Counted from the stretch's first letter, positions 1 to 10,335 are shown. The stretch: DNA of 64,000 nucleotides from Clostridium saccharobutylicum DSM 13864 (GCF_000473995.1 NC_022571.1:477501-541500); one strand, 5' to 3'. Numbers and translations are program-made. The notes: generated by a model from the letters alone, not told the origin.

Positions 1-969
<969 letters not shown>

Positions 970-1041
970 AATATAATCAAGTTGTAAATTATACATTAAT
1001 GTATGCAATTTTGAAAGAACAATATTCTTTCAGAATGACGT

Positions 1042-1116
1042 TCCGCGATAGCTCAATGGTGGAGCACTCGGCTGTTAACCGATAGGTTGGAGGTTCGAGT
1101 CCTCTTCGCGGAGCCA
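1042..1116 (+). tRNA. tRNA-Asn (anticodon GTT)
   Basis: A cloverleaf folds here: acceptor stem TCCGCGA pairs with TCGCGGA, followed by discriminator G and an encoded CCA at 1114-1116. The D arm opens with GCTC and closes with GAGC. The anticodon loop CTGTTAA carries GTT, which reads Asn codons. The T arm contains GGTTCGAGTCC. It lies about 70 bp after the 23S end and is probably co-transcribed with the rRNA operon. Confidence 0.96.
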
Positions 1117-1196
1117 TTTTTATTTTATAAGGTTTTTTAAAAATATGAAACTTTTATGAGATCGTAAAAAAATTTAATAAAAATTTAAGAATATTT

Positions 1197-1219
1197 AGTC
1201 GAGAAATCGGCTTTTTTTA
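1197..1219 (+). terminator. Intrinsic terminator of the rRNA-tRNA unit
   Basis: AGTCGA and TCGGCT form a 6 bp stem with one G-U pair around a GAAA loop. Seven T residues follow directly. It lies about 80 bp after the tRNA, with no other gene between. Confidence 0.7.
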
Positions 1220-1249
1220 TTGTAAAAAATGCGCTAAAAGCTATATAAT
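1220..1249 (+). promoter_or_regulatory. Probable sigma-A promoter of the polysaccharide deacetylase gene
   Basis: TATAAT at 1244-1249 is preceded by TTGTAA at 1220-1225 with an 18 bp spacer. The start codon is 84 bp downstream. The -35 is imperfect. Confidence 0.5.
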
Positions 1250-1332
1250 ATGTGTAGAGAAAATATTGCAGTTCTATATAAACTTAAGAGAATAAAATAC
1301 AATACTATATTTAAAATCTAAGGGGTATAAAA

Positions 1333-2280
1333 ATGAAAAATAATTTTAGGTACAATAAAAACAAACAAAGAAATATTAAAAAATTAAGATTAATTATTTC
1401 ATGTATTGTTATTGCTGTAATTGTTGTTGTAGGTAGTACTATAATGGCTCAAAAGTTTTCTGCAAATAAACAAAATGTACAAGCCCAAGCAGTTGAAGCA
1501 AATAAGCAAACTGATTCTCAAGGAGAAAATGCAAGTAGCAAAGAAACAGAAAATAATATAACAAAAGAAAGTGATTCGGAAGTTGAAAATCCGGCATTTA
1601 TAGAAAAATATTTAGATCAGCAGATGAAAGGTCAAAAACCTGATGGTGCAGATGGCAAAAAAGTTGTATATTTGACGTTTGATGACGGTCCATCAGAAAC
1701 AGTAACACCACAAATATTAGATACTCTTAAAAATGAAAATGTACATGCAACTTTTTTTCTTATAGGAAAATATATTGATAAAGATGATACAAGTAAAAAC
1801 TTAGTAAAAAGAGAATTAGCTGAAGGCAATGCAATAGGAAATCATACTTATTCACATGATTATAATTATTTATATCCAAATGGAAAGATAAATTTACAAA
1901 ATTGTATGTCTGATTTTGAAAAGACTGAACAATCATTAAAAAATGTTTTAGGACAAGATTTTTCAACGAGAGCTATTAGATTTCCAGGAGGACAAATGAC
2001 ATGGAGTAAGAAAGACCCTACTGGAGCAGATGCTATGGATAAATCATTACACGGAAAAGATTGGCATCAAATTGATTGGAATGCATTATCAGCAGATGCA
2101 GAAGGCTCGCCTAAGAATGCTGAACAGTTAAAAGATGAAGTTATAAAAACTGTCGCTGGTAGAGAGAAGGCTATAATATTAATGCATGATACTTATGGTA
2201 AAGAAGAAACAGCAAAAGCTTTACCTGAGGTAATAAAGTACTTAAAAGGGCAAGGATACGAGTTTAAAATTATGAAATAA
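1333..2280 (+). CDS. Polysaccharide deacetylase (NodB domain), membrane-anchored
   Basis: A carbohydrate esterase family 4 enzyme expected to remove acetyl groups from peptidoglycan or another cell-surface polymer outside the membrane. The protein has 315 residues. A basic N-terminus and one hydrophobic segment at about 20-40 form an uncleaved anchor or signal. A low-complexity Gln/Glu/Asn linker follows to about 85, then the NodB domain. The metal and catalytic residues are visible: TFDDGPS with D117/D118, and the HTYSH pair H171 and H175. RFPGGQ and the late ILMHD motif are also present. RBS AAGGGG precedes the ATG. It appears to be a single-gene unit. The physiological substrate cannot be told from sequence. 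Confidence 0.9.
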   Translation: MKNNFRYNKNKQRNIKKLRLIISCIVIAVIVVVGSTIMAQKFSANKQNVQAQAVEANKQTDSQGENASSKETENNITKESDSEVENPAFIEKYLDQQMKGQKPDGADGKKVVYLTFDDGPSETVTPQILDTLKNENVHATFFLIGKYIDKDDTSKNLVKRELAEGNAIGNHTYSHDYNYLYPNGKINLQNCMSDFEKTEQSLKNVLGQDFSTRAIRFPGGQMTWSKKDPTGADAMDKSLHGKDWHQIDWNALSADAEGSPKNAEQLKDEVIKTVAGREKAIILMHDTYGKEETAKALPEVIKYLKGQGYEFKIMK

Positions 2281-2305
2281 TTTAATATAAGTATTAAAAA
2301 TAGAC

Positions 2306-2391
2306 AGGCTATGTTATTTTTAGTTTTATATATTATGTACTAGTTAAACTAGAAGATTAATATATATTATTAATTTAAAATAACATAGCCT
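2306..2391 (+). terminator. Long-loop inverted repeat after the deacetylase gene
   Basis: Arms at 2306-2320 (AGGCTATGTTATTTT) and 2377-2391 are perfect 15 bp complements separated by 56 A+T-rich bases. The right arm is followed by TATTTTAG rather than a strong T-run. It could end transcription or be a remnant of a repeat element. The rest of the 2281-2633 gap is A+T-rich with no gene visible. Confidence 0.45.
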
Positions 2392-2633
2392 ATTTTAGTA
2401 TATTGAGAAAATTAACAAGCTTTTTCTAATTTTAAAGTCTAGTATTAGAAAAATATAAAAAATTAAGCTATTAGTATTCATTTTTTTATAAATTATTTTT
2501 TAAAATATATATTAAGAATATAGGTTTAATAATTTAATTGAAATATTATTTAGTAATGATAAACTATTAATATAGGTGATCTTTTGGTACTTAATATTAT
2601 TTTCACATTATGCAAGGAATAAGGAGGAATAAC

Positions 2634-4013
2634 ATGTTATCAAAAAATATTGCTCAAGAGGTATTGGCAAAGTGCTTAGCGACAGGTGGAGACTTTGCTG
2701 AAATATTTGAAGATGATTCGATTAATAATTCTATATCATTAATTGATGGAAGAGTTGAAAATGCAATAGGTGGAAGAACTTATGGAATAGGAATCAGAAT
2801 TTTTAAAGGGTTAAAAAGTGTATATGCATATACAAATAATAATAGTTTAGATAGTCTTTTAGAAACTGCTTATAGTGCAGCGTTAGCATTAGGAGAAATA
2901 AAAGAAGATAAATCAATTATACTTAATGAAAGTAAGATAACTACAATACATCCAATAATCTATTATCCTAAAGATGTAGCTTATGAAAAGAGAATAAGTA
3001 TTTTGAAAAGTGGGTATGGAGCAGCTAAGAATTATAGTGATGATATTTCACAAGTTGTTGCAAACTACTCAGATAAGCAACAACATATTTTAATTGCAAA
3101 TACTGAAGGATTATATATAGAAGATACACGAGTACGAACAAGACTTGGAATAAGTGCAATTGCATCTAAGGAGAATGAAAATCAAACTGGTTTTGAAGGA
3201 CCAGGTGCACATAAAGGAATTGAATTATTTGATACCATAGATCCAGAATACTATGGAAAGGAAGCTGCAAGAGTAGCAACAACTTTACTTTATGCTAAAA
3301 ATTGTCCAGCAGGTAATATGGCTGTTGCAATTGATAATGGATTTGGTGGAGTTATATTCCATGAAGCGTGTGGTCATGCTTTGGAAGCGAGTTCAGTTTC
3401 CAAAGGAAATTCTGTTTTTGCAAATAAATTAGGACAACAAATTGCATCAACTAAAGTTACTGCTATAGATGATGGGACAATTCCAAATGCTTGGGGATCA
3501 TTAAATGTAGATGATGAAGGTAATAAGACTCAAAAAAATGTGCTAATTGAAAATGGAATTTTAAAAGGTTATATGATTGATAAGTTAAATGGAAGACGTA
3601 TGAACATGGAGGCTACTGGTAGTTCAAGGAGACAAAGCTATAAATATCAACCAACTTCAAGAATGACTAATACTTATATTGCTGCAGGCACTGATAAAGC
3701 AGAAGATATTATTAAATCTATTTCTGATGGATTATATGCTAAAAAACTAGGAGGAGGATCTGTAAATCCTGTAACTGGTGAGTTTAATTTCTCTGTTCAA
3801 GAAGGATATCTAGTTAAGAATGGTATTATACAAGAGCCTGTAAGAGGTGCCAGTCTTATTGGTAAGGGAAGTGAGGTTCTTATGGATATTGATATGGTTG
3901 GAGATAATTTGAAATTAGCTCAGGGCGTTTGTGGAGCTTCATCTGGAAATATTCCAACTAATGTAGGTCAACCTATGATTAGAGTAAAGAAAATGACTGT
4001 AGGAGGTAGATAG
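2634..4013 (+). CDS. tldD: TldD-type metalloprotease subunit
   Basis: TldD is the catalytic half of the TldD/TldE (PmbA) heteromeric protease, which trims unfolded or modified peptides in the cytoplasm in well-studied bacteria. The 459-residue protein carries HEACGH at residues 243-248, the zinc-binding HExxxH signature, followed by ALEAS. ATG 2634 is chosen because AAGGAGG at 2621-2627 is correctly spaced; an upstream in-frame ATG at 2610 has no such site. The stop is 3 bp before the pmbA start, so the two are translationally linked. No RiPP-type precursor gene is visible nearby, so the natural substrate is unknown. Confidence 0.93.
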   Translation: MLSKNIAQEVLAKCLATGGDFAEIFEDDSINNSISLIDGRVENAIGGRTYGIGIRIFKGLKSVYAYTNNNSLDSLLETAYSAALALGEIKEDKSIILNESKITTIHPIIYYPKDVAYEKRISILKSGYGAAKNYSDDISQVVANYSDKQQHILIANTEGLYIEDTRVRTRLGISAIASKENENQTGFEGPGAHKGIELFDTIDPEYYGKEAARVATTLLYAKNCPAGNMAVAIDNGFGGVIFHEACGHALEASSVSKGNSVFANKLGQQIASTKVTAIDDGTIPNAWGSLNVDDEGNKTQKNVLIENGILKGYMIDKLNGRRMNMEATGSSRRQSYKYQPTSRMTNTYIAAGTDKAEDIIKSISDGLYAKKLGGGSVNPVTGEFNFSVQEGYLVKNGIIQEPVRGASLIGKGSEVLMDIDMVGDNLKLAQGVCGASSGNIPTNVGQPMIRVKKMTVGGR

Positions 4014-4016
4014 GAT

Positions 4017-5360
4017 ATGGATATTAGCTTATTTAAGGAAGAGTTATTTAAAGAAGCCAAGAAAAATGGATTTGAAGAATGTGAAATATTTTATTCAGAT
4101 GCAGAGAGTCTAAGTTTAAATATTTATGAAGGTGAAGTTGAAAAGTATAAGTTAAATAATGCTTTTGGATTATCTTTTAGAGGTAAGATAAATGGTAAAA
4201 TGGGATATTCTTATACTGAAATATTAGATAAAGATGCAATATCCATGCTTATTAATAATGCTAAGGGGGCAGCTATTGCTATAGAAAATGATGATGTCCA
4301 ATTTATCTATGAAGGAGATAAAGAGTATAAAAATATAGATTATTATAAAAAAGAGCTAGATAGCATTAAACCGGATGAATATATTAAACTTGCATTAGAA
4401 ATGGAACAAGAATGTAAGAAACAATGTGATAAGGTAGTTAATTTTGGTGGATGCGGAATAGGGTATGGTAAGTCTAGCTATGGAATAATGAATTCAAAAG
4501 GTCTTGATTTAAAGAGCTCAAGAAATAGTTTGACTGCATATGTAGTCCCTATAATTGAAGATGGAGATCAAAAATATGATGGTATGGGATATGTTGTTGC
4601 TAAGAAGTTAGGTGATATAGAGCCTAAAAAATTAGCAAAGCAAGGTCTTGAAGAAGCACTTTCTAAAGTTGGTGGGAAGAGTATTCCTTCAGGTAAATAT
4701 AAGATTATTATAAACAACGAGGCTATGGTATCATTACTTGGAACATTTGATTCTATTTTTGATGCAGAACAGGCTCAAAAAGGATTATCTTTATTAAAGG
4801 GAAAGGAAGGAGAAGTTATAGCTTCGAACATAGTAACATTAGTTGATGATCCACATTTAAAAGATGGACTTGGTTCATGTTGTTTTGATGATGAAGGTGT
4901 TGCAACTTACAAAAAGGAAATTATAAGTAATGGTAAATTAAACACTTTGCTATATAATTTAAAAACTGCACATAAAGCAGGAGTTAAATCAACAGCTAAT
5001 GGGTTTAAATCATCATATGCATCAATAGTTGGAACTAGTGCAACAAACTTTTATATAAATCCAGGAAAGAAGTCATTTGAAGAGCTTTGTGAAGATGTGA
5101 AAGATGGTGTAATATTAACTGAATTTGCTGGACTTCATTCAGGTGCAAGTTCAGTAACAGGCGATTTTTCTTTAGCAGCTAAGGGATTCATGATAGAAAA
5201 TGGAAAGAAGACATTCCCTATAGAACAGATTACAGTAGCAGGAAATTTCTTTACTTTATTAAAGGATATAGAAGAAGTAGGAAGTGATCTAAAATTCCCT
5301 ATGAGCAGTATAGGATGCCCATCAGTAATCATAAAAGAACTTTCAATAGCAGGTAAATAA
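4017..5360 (+). CDS. pmbA: TldE/PmbA protease partner subunit
   Basis: A 447-residue homologue of TldD that lacks the HExxxH zinc site, as expected for the non-catalytic TldE/PmbA partner. Family landmarks include the C-terminal region with GLHSGASSVTGDFS and the final GCPSVIIKELSIAG. It begins 3 bp after tldD, and GGAGGT at the end of tldD serves as RBS. Adjacent tldD-pmbA pairs are normal in Firmicutes, whereas in Escherichia coli the genes are apart. The product probably forms a heterodimer with TldD in the cytoplasm. Confidence 0.92.
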   Translation: MDISLFKEELFKEAKKNGFEECEIFYSDAESLSLNIYEGEVEKYKLNNAFGLSFRGKINGKMGYSYTEILDKDAISMLINNAKGAAIAIENDDVQFIYEGDKEYKNIDYYKKELDSIKPDEYIKLALEMEQECKKQCDKVVNFGGCGIGYGKSSYGIMNSKGLDLKSSRNSLTAYVVPIIEDGDQKYDGMGYVVAKKLGDIEPKKLAKQGLEEALSKVGGKSIPSGKYKIIINNEAMVSLLGTFDSIFDAEQAQKGLSLLKGKEGEVIASNIVTLVDDPHLKDGLGSCCFDDEGVATYKKEIISNGKLNTLLYNLKTAHKAGVKSTANGFKSSYASIVGTSATNFYINPGKKSFEELCEDVKDGVILTEFAGLHSGASSVTGDFSLAAKGFMIENGKKTFPIEQITVAGNFFTLLKDIEEVGSDLKFPMSSIGCPSVIIKELSIAGK

Positions 5361-5385
5361 AAGAATTTTGTAAAGTAAAATTAAT

Positions 5386-5530
5386 GAATAATTAATTACT
5401 TATTCATGTGCGTAAAGCAAAGCTAGTAACTATTATACTATATGTTAAATATTATAAGATATAAAGTCACAATGATTGAAATAAATTAATTTTTATCAGT
5501 TATCTGCATTAGAATAGGTTAACTTTACGC
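5386..5530. repeat. Weak inverted repeat region 3' of pmbA
   Basis: GCGTAAAG at 5410-5417 is complementary to CTTTACGC at 5523-5530 across about 105 A+T-rich bases. A smaller palindrome-like AATGAATAATTAATT lies at the left. No coding potential is visible. It may be a decayed intergenic repeat. Confidence 0.3.
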
Positions 5531-5606
5531 TTATTATTATTATTATTTATCTATAAAAAGACTTCGAATTATACTTATACTTAGAATATATTTAGTAATA
5601 GAAATT

Positions 5607-5784
5607 AAGGGATCTCTTTTGCGTAGCATTGCATTTAGCATGAGGCTGTAGGTATTTCTTAAGTAGAAGTTGTTCAAATCTTGCTTGTTATCAGTTTGCC
5701 TGAGGAGCATGCAGGATTTGAACAACTTTTACTTTTAGAAATCCACAGCCTTATTCTATAGCAATCTAGCAAAAGAGTTCCCTT
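5607..5784. repeat. Family B long-hairpin repeat, copy 1
   Basis: Outer arms 5607-5622 (AAGGGATCTCTTTTGC) and 5769-5784 pair with one mismatch. Inside are nested arms GGCTGTAGGTATTTCT.. and ..AGAAATCCACAGCC, and AAGTTGTTCAAATC with GATTTGAACAACTT. The right flank has the family tail TTTGGTTAGTTACAAAATAA. It lies between the convergent pmbA and LTA synthase genes and could terminate both. A 60-codon frame inside the palindrome is not a gene. Confidence 0.75.
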
Positions 5785-5815
5785 AATTTTGGTTAGTTAC
5801 AAAATAATTTTAATA

Positions 5816-7687
5816 TTATTTATGAACATAATTTGCACGTATCATTTTGTCTGAAATGTCTAGTGATTTTTTATAAATTGCTTTTTGTTCATCTGTAAGA
5901 TTTTCTCCGCCCTTTAATGTACCATCTGTTATTATAGCGAATGATCTTTCAGTGTTTAGAAGATTTCTACCCATAACTGAATTTTCATATTGATCTTTAG
6001 GTACACCAAGTAAATAAAGTAGTGTTGGCATTAAATCAATTTCTCCATTATATAATTTGTCAAATGATTTAGCTTTAATAGTTGATGATGGATCATAAAT
6101 TATAATTGGAACGTTGTGATTACCATTATCTAAGAACCAATCTTGTTTAGTTGATAGTTGATCGATATCATCATCATAGTATTTATGAACTCCAGTATGA
6201 TCACCCATGATAGCAATAATGCTATTTTGTAAAATACCTTCTTGGTTTAATAAGTCAAGGAAGTGACCTGTTTGTTCGTCTGTATAATGAATACTCTCAA
6301 AGTATCCGCCAAGTTTATTTTTATCTAATTCAGGATCAAGATTTAACTTTCTATATTGCTGTGGCAAATCAAATGGACCATGACTAGTTAAAGTTATAGT
6401 CATACCATAGAAAGGCTGAGGTTCTTGCTTTAACATTGGGGTAACTTGTTCAAAGTAGCTTCTATCACTTGTTCCCATACCTATTTCTTCATCATGATTA
6501 AATGAGTAATAATCAGTAAATTTTTGAAAACCAATTCCTCCACTTAAAGCTAATTGATAGTTCCAAAATGAACCTTTATCAGGATGTATAACAGTAGTGT
6601 TATATCCATTTTTAGCTAAAATTTTTGGCATTGAAGCATAGTCATTATTTGGATATCTAAAGAATGTACAGCCTCTTCTAAGTGGTAATAATGATGTATT
6701 TGTCATGAAATCACAATCTGCACTTGTACCTTCATTAACTTGTTCGAATGTGTTAGGGAAGTAAAGTGAGTTGTTTAACAATTTATTTAAATTAGGTGTA
6801 ATTTCTTGTCCATTAATTTTTTGTCCAATGACAAAGTTTTCAAGAGATTCCACTTGAATATAAATTAAGTTCTTACCTTTTGCAGCACCAAAGTACTCAT
6901 TATCGGGTAAATTCTCTTTTTTTGTTTCAAAGTATTCGTTAATATCAGTCATATCTTCTTTAGTTAACTTATATGGCTTAGAATCACGATATACTGTGTA
7001 AGCATCGATTATATGATAACCTACAGGTGAAAGGTATCTTGTTGTACTTGTTGGATCATAGTTATCAAAAAAATAAGAATTTTTAACATTTTTATTATGT
7101 AGTACATTAATGTTAAATGGAACATAAACTATATATATTAATGCAACAATAAAAACACACAGGAATGTTTTTGGTGACCTGTTAATGTTTTTAACATAAG
7201 ATTTTCTAGTAAAGAAAACATATATAGGAAGTATTATTAAATCTAAAATAAATAGATAATCATAAGAACTAATCATTGACATTATGCTGCCTGTCATGTT
7301 ATCTAAGTTAGATGTTTGAGATAGAAGCAATGCTGATGGCATTGTTTGAAAACCTCTGAAGTACCAAACATCAAGTAATACTAGAAATGTTGTAATTATG
7401 TCTACTATAAATATGTATATTACCATTCCTCTTCCTTTAAATAAAAGGGAAAAACTCAAAAGTACTAGGGTAAAAGCTATATAGTAAGTTAAGCATGCAT
7501 TAGCAGAATTATAACCTGCAAAAAAATTAAAGTTATAAGGGTTTTTACTTGTAAGAAATCCTTGGACGAAAATGCCCTTTAAGACCATTGAAATTAGTGG
7601 AATCAAAAATAAAACAGATTTTACAATTGTATGTTTTGTTAAATTATTTTTTAGAAATTCATTAAGCTTGGAGCTAAAAGAATTCAT
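5816..7687 (-). CDS. Lipoteichoic acid synthase-type phosphoglycerol transferase
   Basis: An LtaS family membrane enzyme that transfers glycerol phosphate from phosphatidylglycerol to a growing surface polymer. Of its 623 residues, about 1-200 form five hydrophobic segments (near 20-45, 65-85, 88-112, 140-160 and 175-195), and the extracellular sulfatase-fold domain follows. The expected catalytic Thr is T321 in NEGTSADCD, and metal-site motifs include ESLENF and GDHTGVH. The minus-strand start has an AGGTGAATT-type RBS. It stands alone between a repeat and a divergent gene. Family members differ in being primase or full synthase, which cannot be told here. Confidence 0.9.
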   Translation of the reverse strand: MNSFSSKLNEFLKNNLTKHTIVKSVLFLIPLISMVLKGIFVQGFLTSKNPYNFNFFAGYNSANACLTYYIAFTLVLLSFSLLFKGRGMVIYIFIVDIITTFLVLLDVWYFRGFQTMPSALLLSQTSNLDNMTGSIMSMISSYDYLFILDLIILPIYVFFTRKSYVKNINRSPKTFLCVFIVALIYIVYVPFNINVLHNKNVKNSYFFDNYDPTSTTRYLSPVGYHIIDAYTVYRDSKPYKLTKEDMTDINEYFETKKENLPDNEYFGAAKGKNLIYIQVESLENFVIGQKINGQEITPNLNKLLNNSLYFPNTFEQVNEGTSADCDFMTNTSLLPLRRGCTFFRYPNNDYASMPKILAKNGYNTTVIHPDKGSFWNYQLALSGGIGFQKFTDYYSFNHDEEIGMGTSDRSYFEQVTPMLKQEPQPFYGMTITLTSHGPFDLPQQYRKLNLDPELDKNKLGGYFESIHYTDEQTGHFLDLLNQEGILQNSIIAIMGDHTGVHKYYDDDIDQLSTKQDWFLDNGNHNVPIIIYDPSSTIKAKSFDKLYNGEIDLMPTLLYLLGVPKDQYENSVMGRNLLNTERSFAIITDGTLKGGENLTDEQKAIYKKSLDISDKMIRANYVHK

Positions 7688-7879
7688 AAATTCACCTCAA
7701 TTCATTAATAGTTACTACAATATAGTATACATAAAATTATAAATTAAACCAAGATTAATATATGGGGGTATACTATTAATGCAAAAAAATTATATAATAG
7801 TAGTAGCAAATTTAAAGGTTAAGTTGAATAATAGTGATTAATAGAATCAACTAAATATTTTACAAAGGGGTTATATTAT

Positions 7880-8449
7880 ATGAAAGAAATAGATTGTAGA
7901 GGATTATCTTATTTAAAAATAATAAGAGAAATAAAAGGCTATTTTAATTCAATTGGTGAAGGAGAAGCTATAGTAATAGTTGATAGTGATCTTGGTAAAT
8001 CCAATGTTATTAGATACACATTACATAAGGGATATCATGTAGAACAAGAAAGTGATGATGACATATTTAGAATAAAAGTTGAAAAAAGAGGATGTTTAGA
8101 AATCGAGGTAGAAGAGCAAATATTTTCTATATTAGTTACTTGTGATAAATTTGGAGAAGATGAAAAGTTAGGAAGAATTTTAATTAAAGAATATTTTGAG
8201 GCATTAAATGAATGCGATGAACTTCCTCGACATATATTATTCTTAAATTCAGCTGTTAAGTTATTTGCAAAAGATTCAGAGACTTTAGAAGAAATAAGAA
8301 TGTTACATAAAAAAGGTGTTGGGATTTTAATTAATGATACATCTTTAGATTATTATAATTTGAAAGAAGACATTACTTTTGGTGATATTACAAATATGTA
8401 TCATATGGTTATTTTGATGAAAAAATCAAAGAACTTAATAAAATTATAA
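7880..8449 (+). CDS. YedF-like protein (TusA-like plus DsrE-like), cysteines altered
   Basis: The 189-residue protein has the two-part architecture of the selenium-metabolism-associated YedF family: a TusA-like part (about 1-70) and a DsrE-like part (about 100-189). The C-terminus keeps the family pattern with DxSLDYYNLKE and a late TNMYHMV. Both reactive sites look changed. The TusA motif normally has CPxP after the RGL, but here the text is DCRGLSYLKI. The DsrE cysteine before LDxY reads DTSLDYY. A sulfur- or selenium-carrier role is therefore doubtful. RBS AAAGGGG lies 8 bp before the ATG. It is probably linked to the following oxidoreductase gene, 71 bp away. Confidence 0.72.
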   Translation: MKEIDCRGLSYLKIIREIKGYFNSIGEGEAIVIVDSDLGKSNVIRYTLHKGYHVEQESDDDIFRIKVEKRGCLEIEVEEQIFSILVTCDKFGEDEKLGRILIKEYFEALNECDELPRHILFLNSAVKLFAKDSETLEEIRMLHKKGVGILINDTSLDYYNLKEDITFGDITNMYHMVILMKKSKNLIKL

Positions 8450-8520
8450 GAATTGATAAATATACATATATATTTAGTAAGAAATATAATGAGAAGTGTT
8501 ATTGTATGGAGGATGTTAAC

Positions 8521-9480
8521 ATGCCTAATTATGAATTGATTATTATTGGTGCTGGAATAGCAGGAATGACGGCAGCAATAGGGGCTAGAGAAAGAGGGAT
8601 TAAGAAGATATTAATGCTTGAAAAAGAATCAAATGTTGGAGGAATAATTAATCAATGTATTCATAATGGATTTGGAGAAAAGCTTATAGGAGAGAAGGTA
8701 ACAGGTCCAGAATACATTTGTCACATAGAAAAACAATTAGAAAAAGCTAATGTAGATGTAGTTTTAAATGCTAATGTCCTAGATATTACAAGAGAAAAAG
8801 TAGTCACATATGTGAGCCCTAAAGATGGGGTAAAGGATGAAAGTGCAGGAGCTATAATACTTGCAATGGGTGCTAAAGAAAAATATTCTGGTAACTTTTT
8901 AATACCTACAAATGGATTAACAGGAATATTTACAGTTGGAGAAGCTCAGAGAATAGTAAATTTAGAAGGATATTTACCAGGAAAGAAAACTATTATTATG
9001 GCTAAGGATAAATGGGGATTTATAATGGCAAGAAGATTAATAATAGAAGGCGGAAATGTAGAAGGTGTAATACTTGAAAATGAATTTAACAAAATAGCAA
9101 ATCCAGAGATAGAAAGTATAATTGATGGTTTTAATATACCTATAATTGAAAATTCCAAAGTTATTAATGTTGAGGGAAAAACTAGAGTACAGAAAATTAG
9201 AATCATGAACGTAAATGATAAGACAATTACCGAAAAGGAATGTGATTCATTACTATTATCTGTAGGATTTGTACCAGAAGTTTCAATACTTAGAAAATTA
9301 AAAATAAATTTTGATGATAAAACATTAGGACCTAAAGTAAGAGATTTTAAAACATCATTAGATGGATTCTTTGCTTGTGGAAATATTATATATGGTGAAG
9401 CAGCGTTAAATATGGAAGAAATTGATGGTATTGAGTGTGGAATAAAAGCAGCAGAATATATACAAAAGTATATATATTAG
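8521..9480 (+). CDS. FAD/NAD(P)-dependent oxidoreductase
   Basis: A 319-residue pyridine nucleotide-disulfide oxidoreductase-fold flavoprotein. The N-terminal FAD-binding Rossmann motif is IIGAGIAGMTAA, a central ILAMGAKEK and the C-terminal FFACGNIIYGEAALN FAD motif are present. The section GGIINQCIHNGFG resembles FAD proteins often encoded with anaerobic glycerol-3-phosphate dehydrogenase, but no glp genes are next to it. There is no CxxC redox-active disulfide of the thioredoxin reductase type. ATG 8521 is chosen because GGAGG at 8508-8512 precedes it by 8 bp; the upstream in-frame ATG at 8506 overlaps that site. The substrate is unknown. Confidence 0.82.
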   Translation: MPNYELIIIGAGIAGMTAAIGARERGIKKILMLEKESNVGGIINQCIHNGFGEKLIGEKVTGPEYICHIEKQLEKANVDVVLNANVLDITREKVVTYVSPKDGVKDESAGAIILAMGAKEKYSGNFLIPTNGLTGIFTVGEAQRIVNLEGYLPGKKTIIMAKDKWGFIMARRLIIEGGNVEGVILENEFNKIANPEIESIIDGFNIPIIENSKVINVEGKTRVQKIRIMNVNDKTITEKECDSLLLSVGFVPEVSILRKLKINFDDKTLGPKVRDFKTSLDGFFACGNIIYGEAALNMEEIDGIECGIKAAEYIQKYIY

Positions 9481-9507
9481 AGTTGTCTAATAATTAATTA
9501 AAGTACA

Positions 9508-9661
9508 TGGTATTCTTTTATTTCGATTACTAGAGAAAATGCGTGTAGATTTCTAATAACAAAAGTTGTACTTATTTATGCATGATCTTCAGAGTAAACT
9601 AAGGACCATCATAAAGGAAACAACTTTTGTTAAAGAAATTATACAATATAAGTTTAAATTT
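9508..9661. repeat. Family B long-hairpin repeat, copy 2 (right end shortened)
   Basis: The left part GGTATTCTTTTATTTCGATTACTAGA matches the family opening in shortened form. It is followed by GATTTCTAATAACAAAAGTTGT, paired with ACAACTTTTGTTAAAGAAAT. The outer right arm is missing; the element ends in the family tail ATAAGTTTAAAT. It lies between convergent genes. Confidence 0.7.
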
Positions 9662-9672
9662 AAAATAGTTTA

Positions 9673-10251
9673 TTATATGTTGAAGTCAATGGAATTCATG
9701 GCTTCTTTGTACATAAGCTCATGACCCAAAGAGTTTAAGTGAAGTCCATCTAGATATATTCTTTCATCCTGATTTATTGTTAAAGTATAGAAATCAATGA
9801 ATTTAATATTATATCTATTGCACAAGTCAATAAGTCGTTCTCTTAATATTTTAAGTTCACTTTCTGCATAATCATAAAATGAAGAGGGAGCAAATATTTT
9901 TGATGCCATTTGGCCAATAATTTTAGGTGGTATACCTATTATGATTTTGGAATTAATATTTATTGTATCTTTAATCATTAAGTCTATATTTTCAATTATT
10001 GAATTAACACTTCTTCCAAGAAGAAGGTCATTTGTCCCCGCCATTATAAAAATTTTAGATGGAGAATACATTAATACATCAGTGTAATATCTAGAAATCA
10101 TTGAGGGTGTAGTGTCTCCATTACATGCTTTATTTAATGAGTAAAAATGAAGTTTTTCAGTAAGCTTATATACCCAAGAATTTTCTTTAGATACTCCATA
10201 TCCAACTGTTAAGCTGTCTCCAAAAAATATAATATTAAAATTATTGTCCAT
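9673..10251 (-). CDS. SGNH/GDSL-family hydrolase (lipase/esterase type)
   Basis: A 192-residue single-domain SGNH hydrolase. Block I is FFGDSLTVGYG with the nucleophile Ser at residue 13, block III is AGTNDLL, and block V is DGLHLN, giving the catalytic Asp and His near the C-terminus. There is no signal peptide, so it should act in the cytoplasm. The family hydrolyses esters of lipids, sugars or thioesters, and the substrate here is unknown. AAAGGGA upstream on the minus strand is a fair RBS. The gene is flanked by a family B repeat at its 3' end and a family A end upstream. Confidence 0.88.
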   Translation of the reverse strand: MDNNFNIIFFGDSLTVGYGVSKENSWVYKLTEKLHFYSLNKACNGDTTPSMISRYYTDVLMYSPSKIFIMAGTNDLLLGRSVNSIIENIDLMIKDTININSKIIIGIPPKIIGQMASKIFAPSSFYDYAESELKILRERLIDLCNRYNIKFIDFYTLTINQDERIYLDGLHLNSLGHELMYKEAMNSIDFNI

Positions 10252-10294
10252 AATAAAAATCCCTTTCTAATTAAAAGTTAATCAAGTAAATTTT

Positions 10295-10335
10295 AGGCAC
10301 ATGAAAGAAAATAACAAGTCTAATCTATCATGACC
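10295..10335. repeat. Family A repeat, single left end
   Basis: AGGCACATGAAAGAAAATAA followed by CAAGTC matches the family A terminal sequence. No matching inverted right end follows, so this is a solo or truncated end in the gap between two minus-strand genes. Confidence 0.7.

Noticed and set aside
5361-5606. RiPP precursor next to tldD-pmbA
   Set aside because: No small frame with a ribosome site or leader/core pattern is present; the pair is probably the general housekeeping protease.
5543-5725. 60-codon minus-strand frame
   Set aside because: It lies in the family B palindrome; the frame is a by-product of the inverted repeat.
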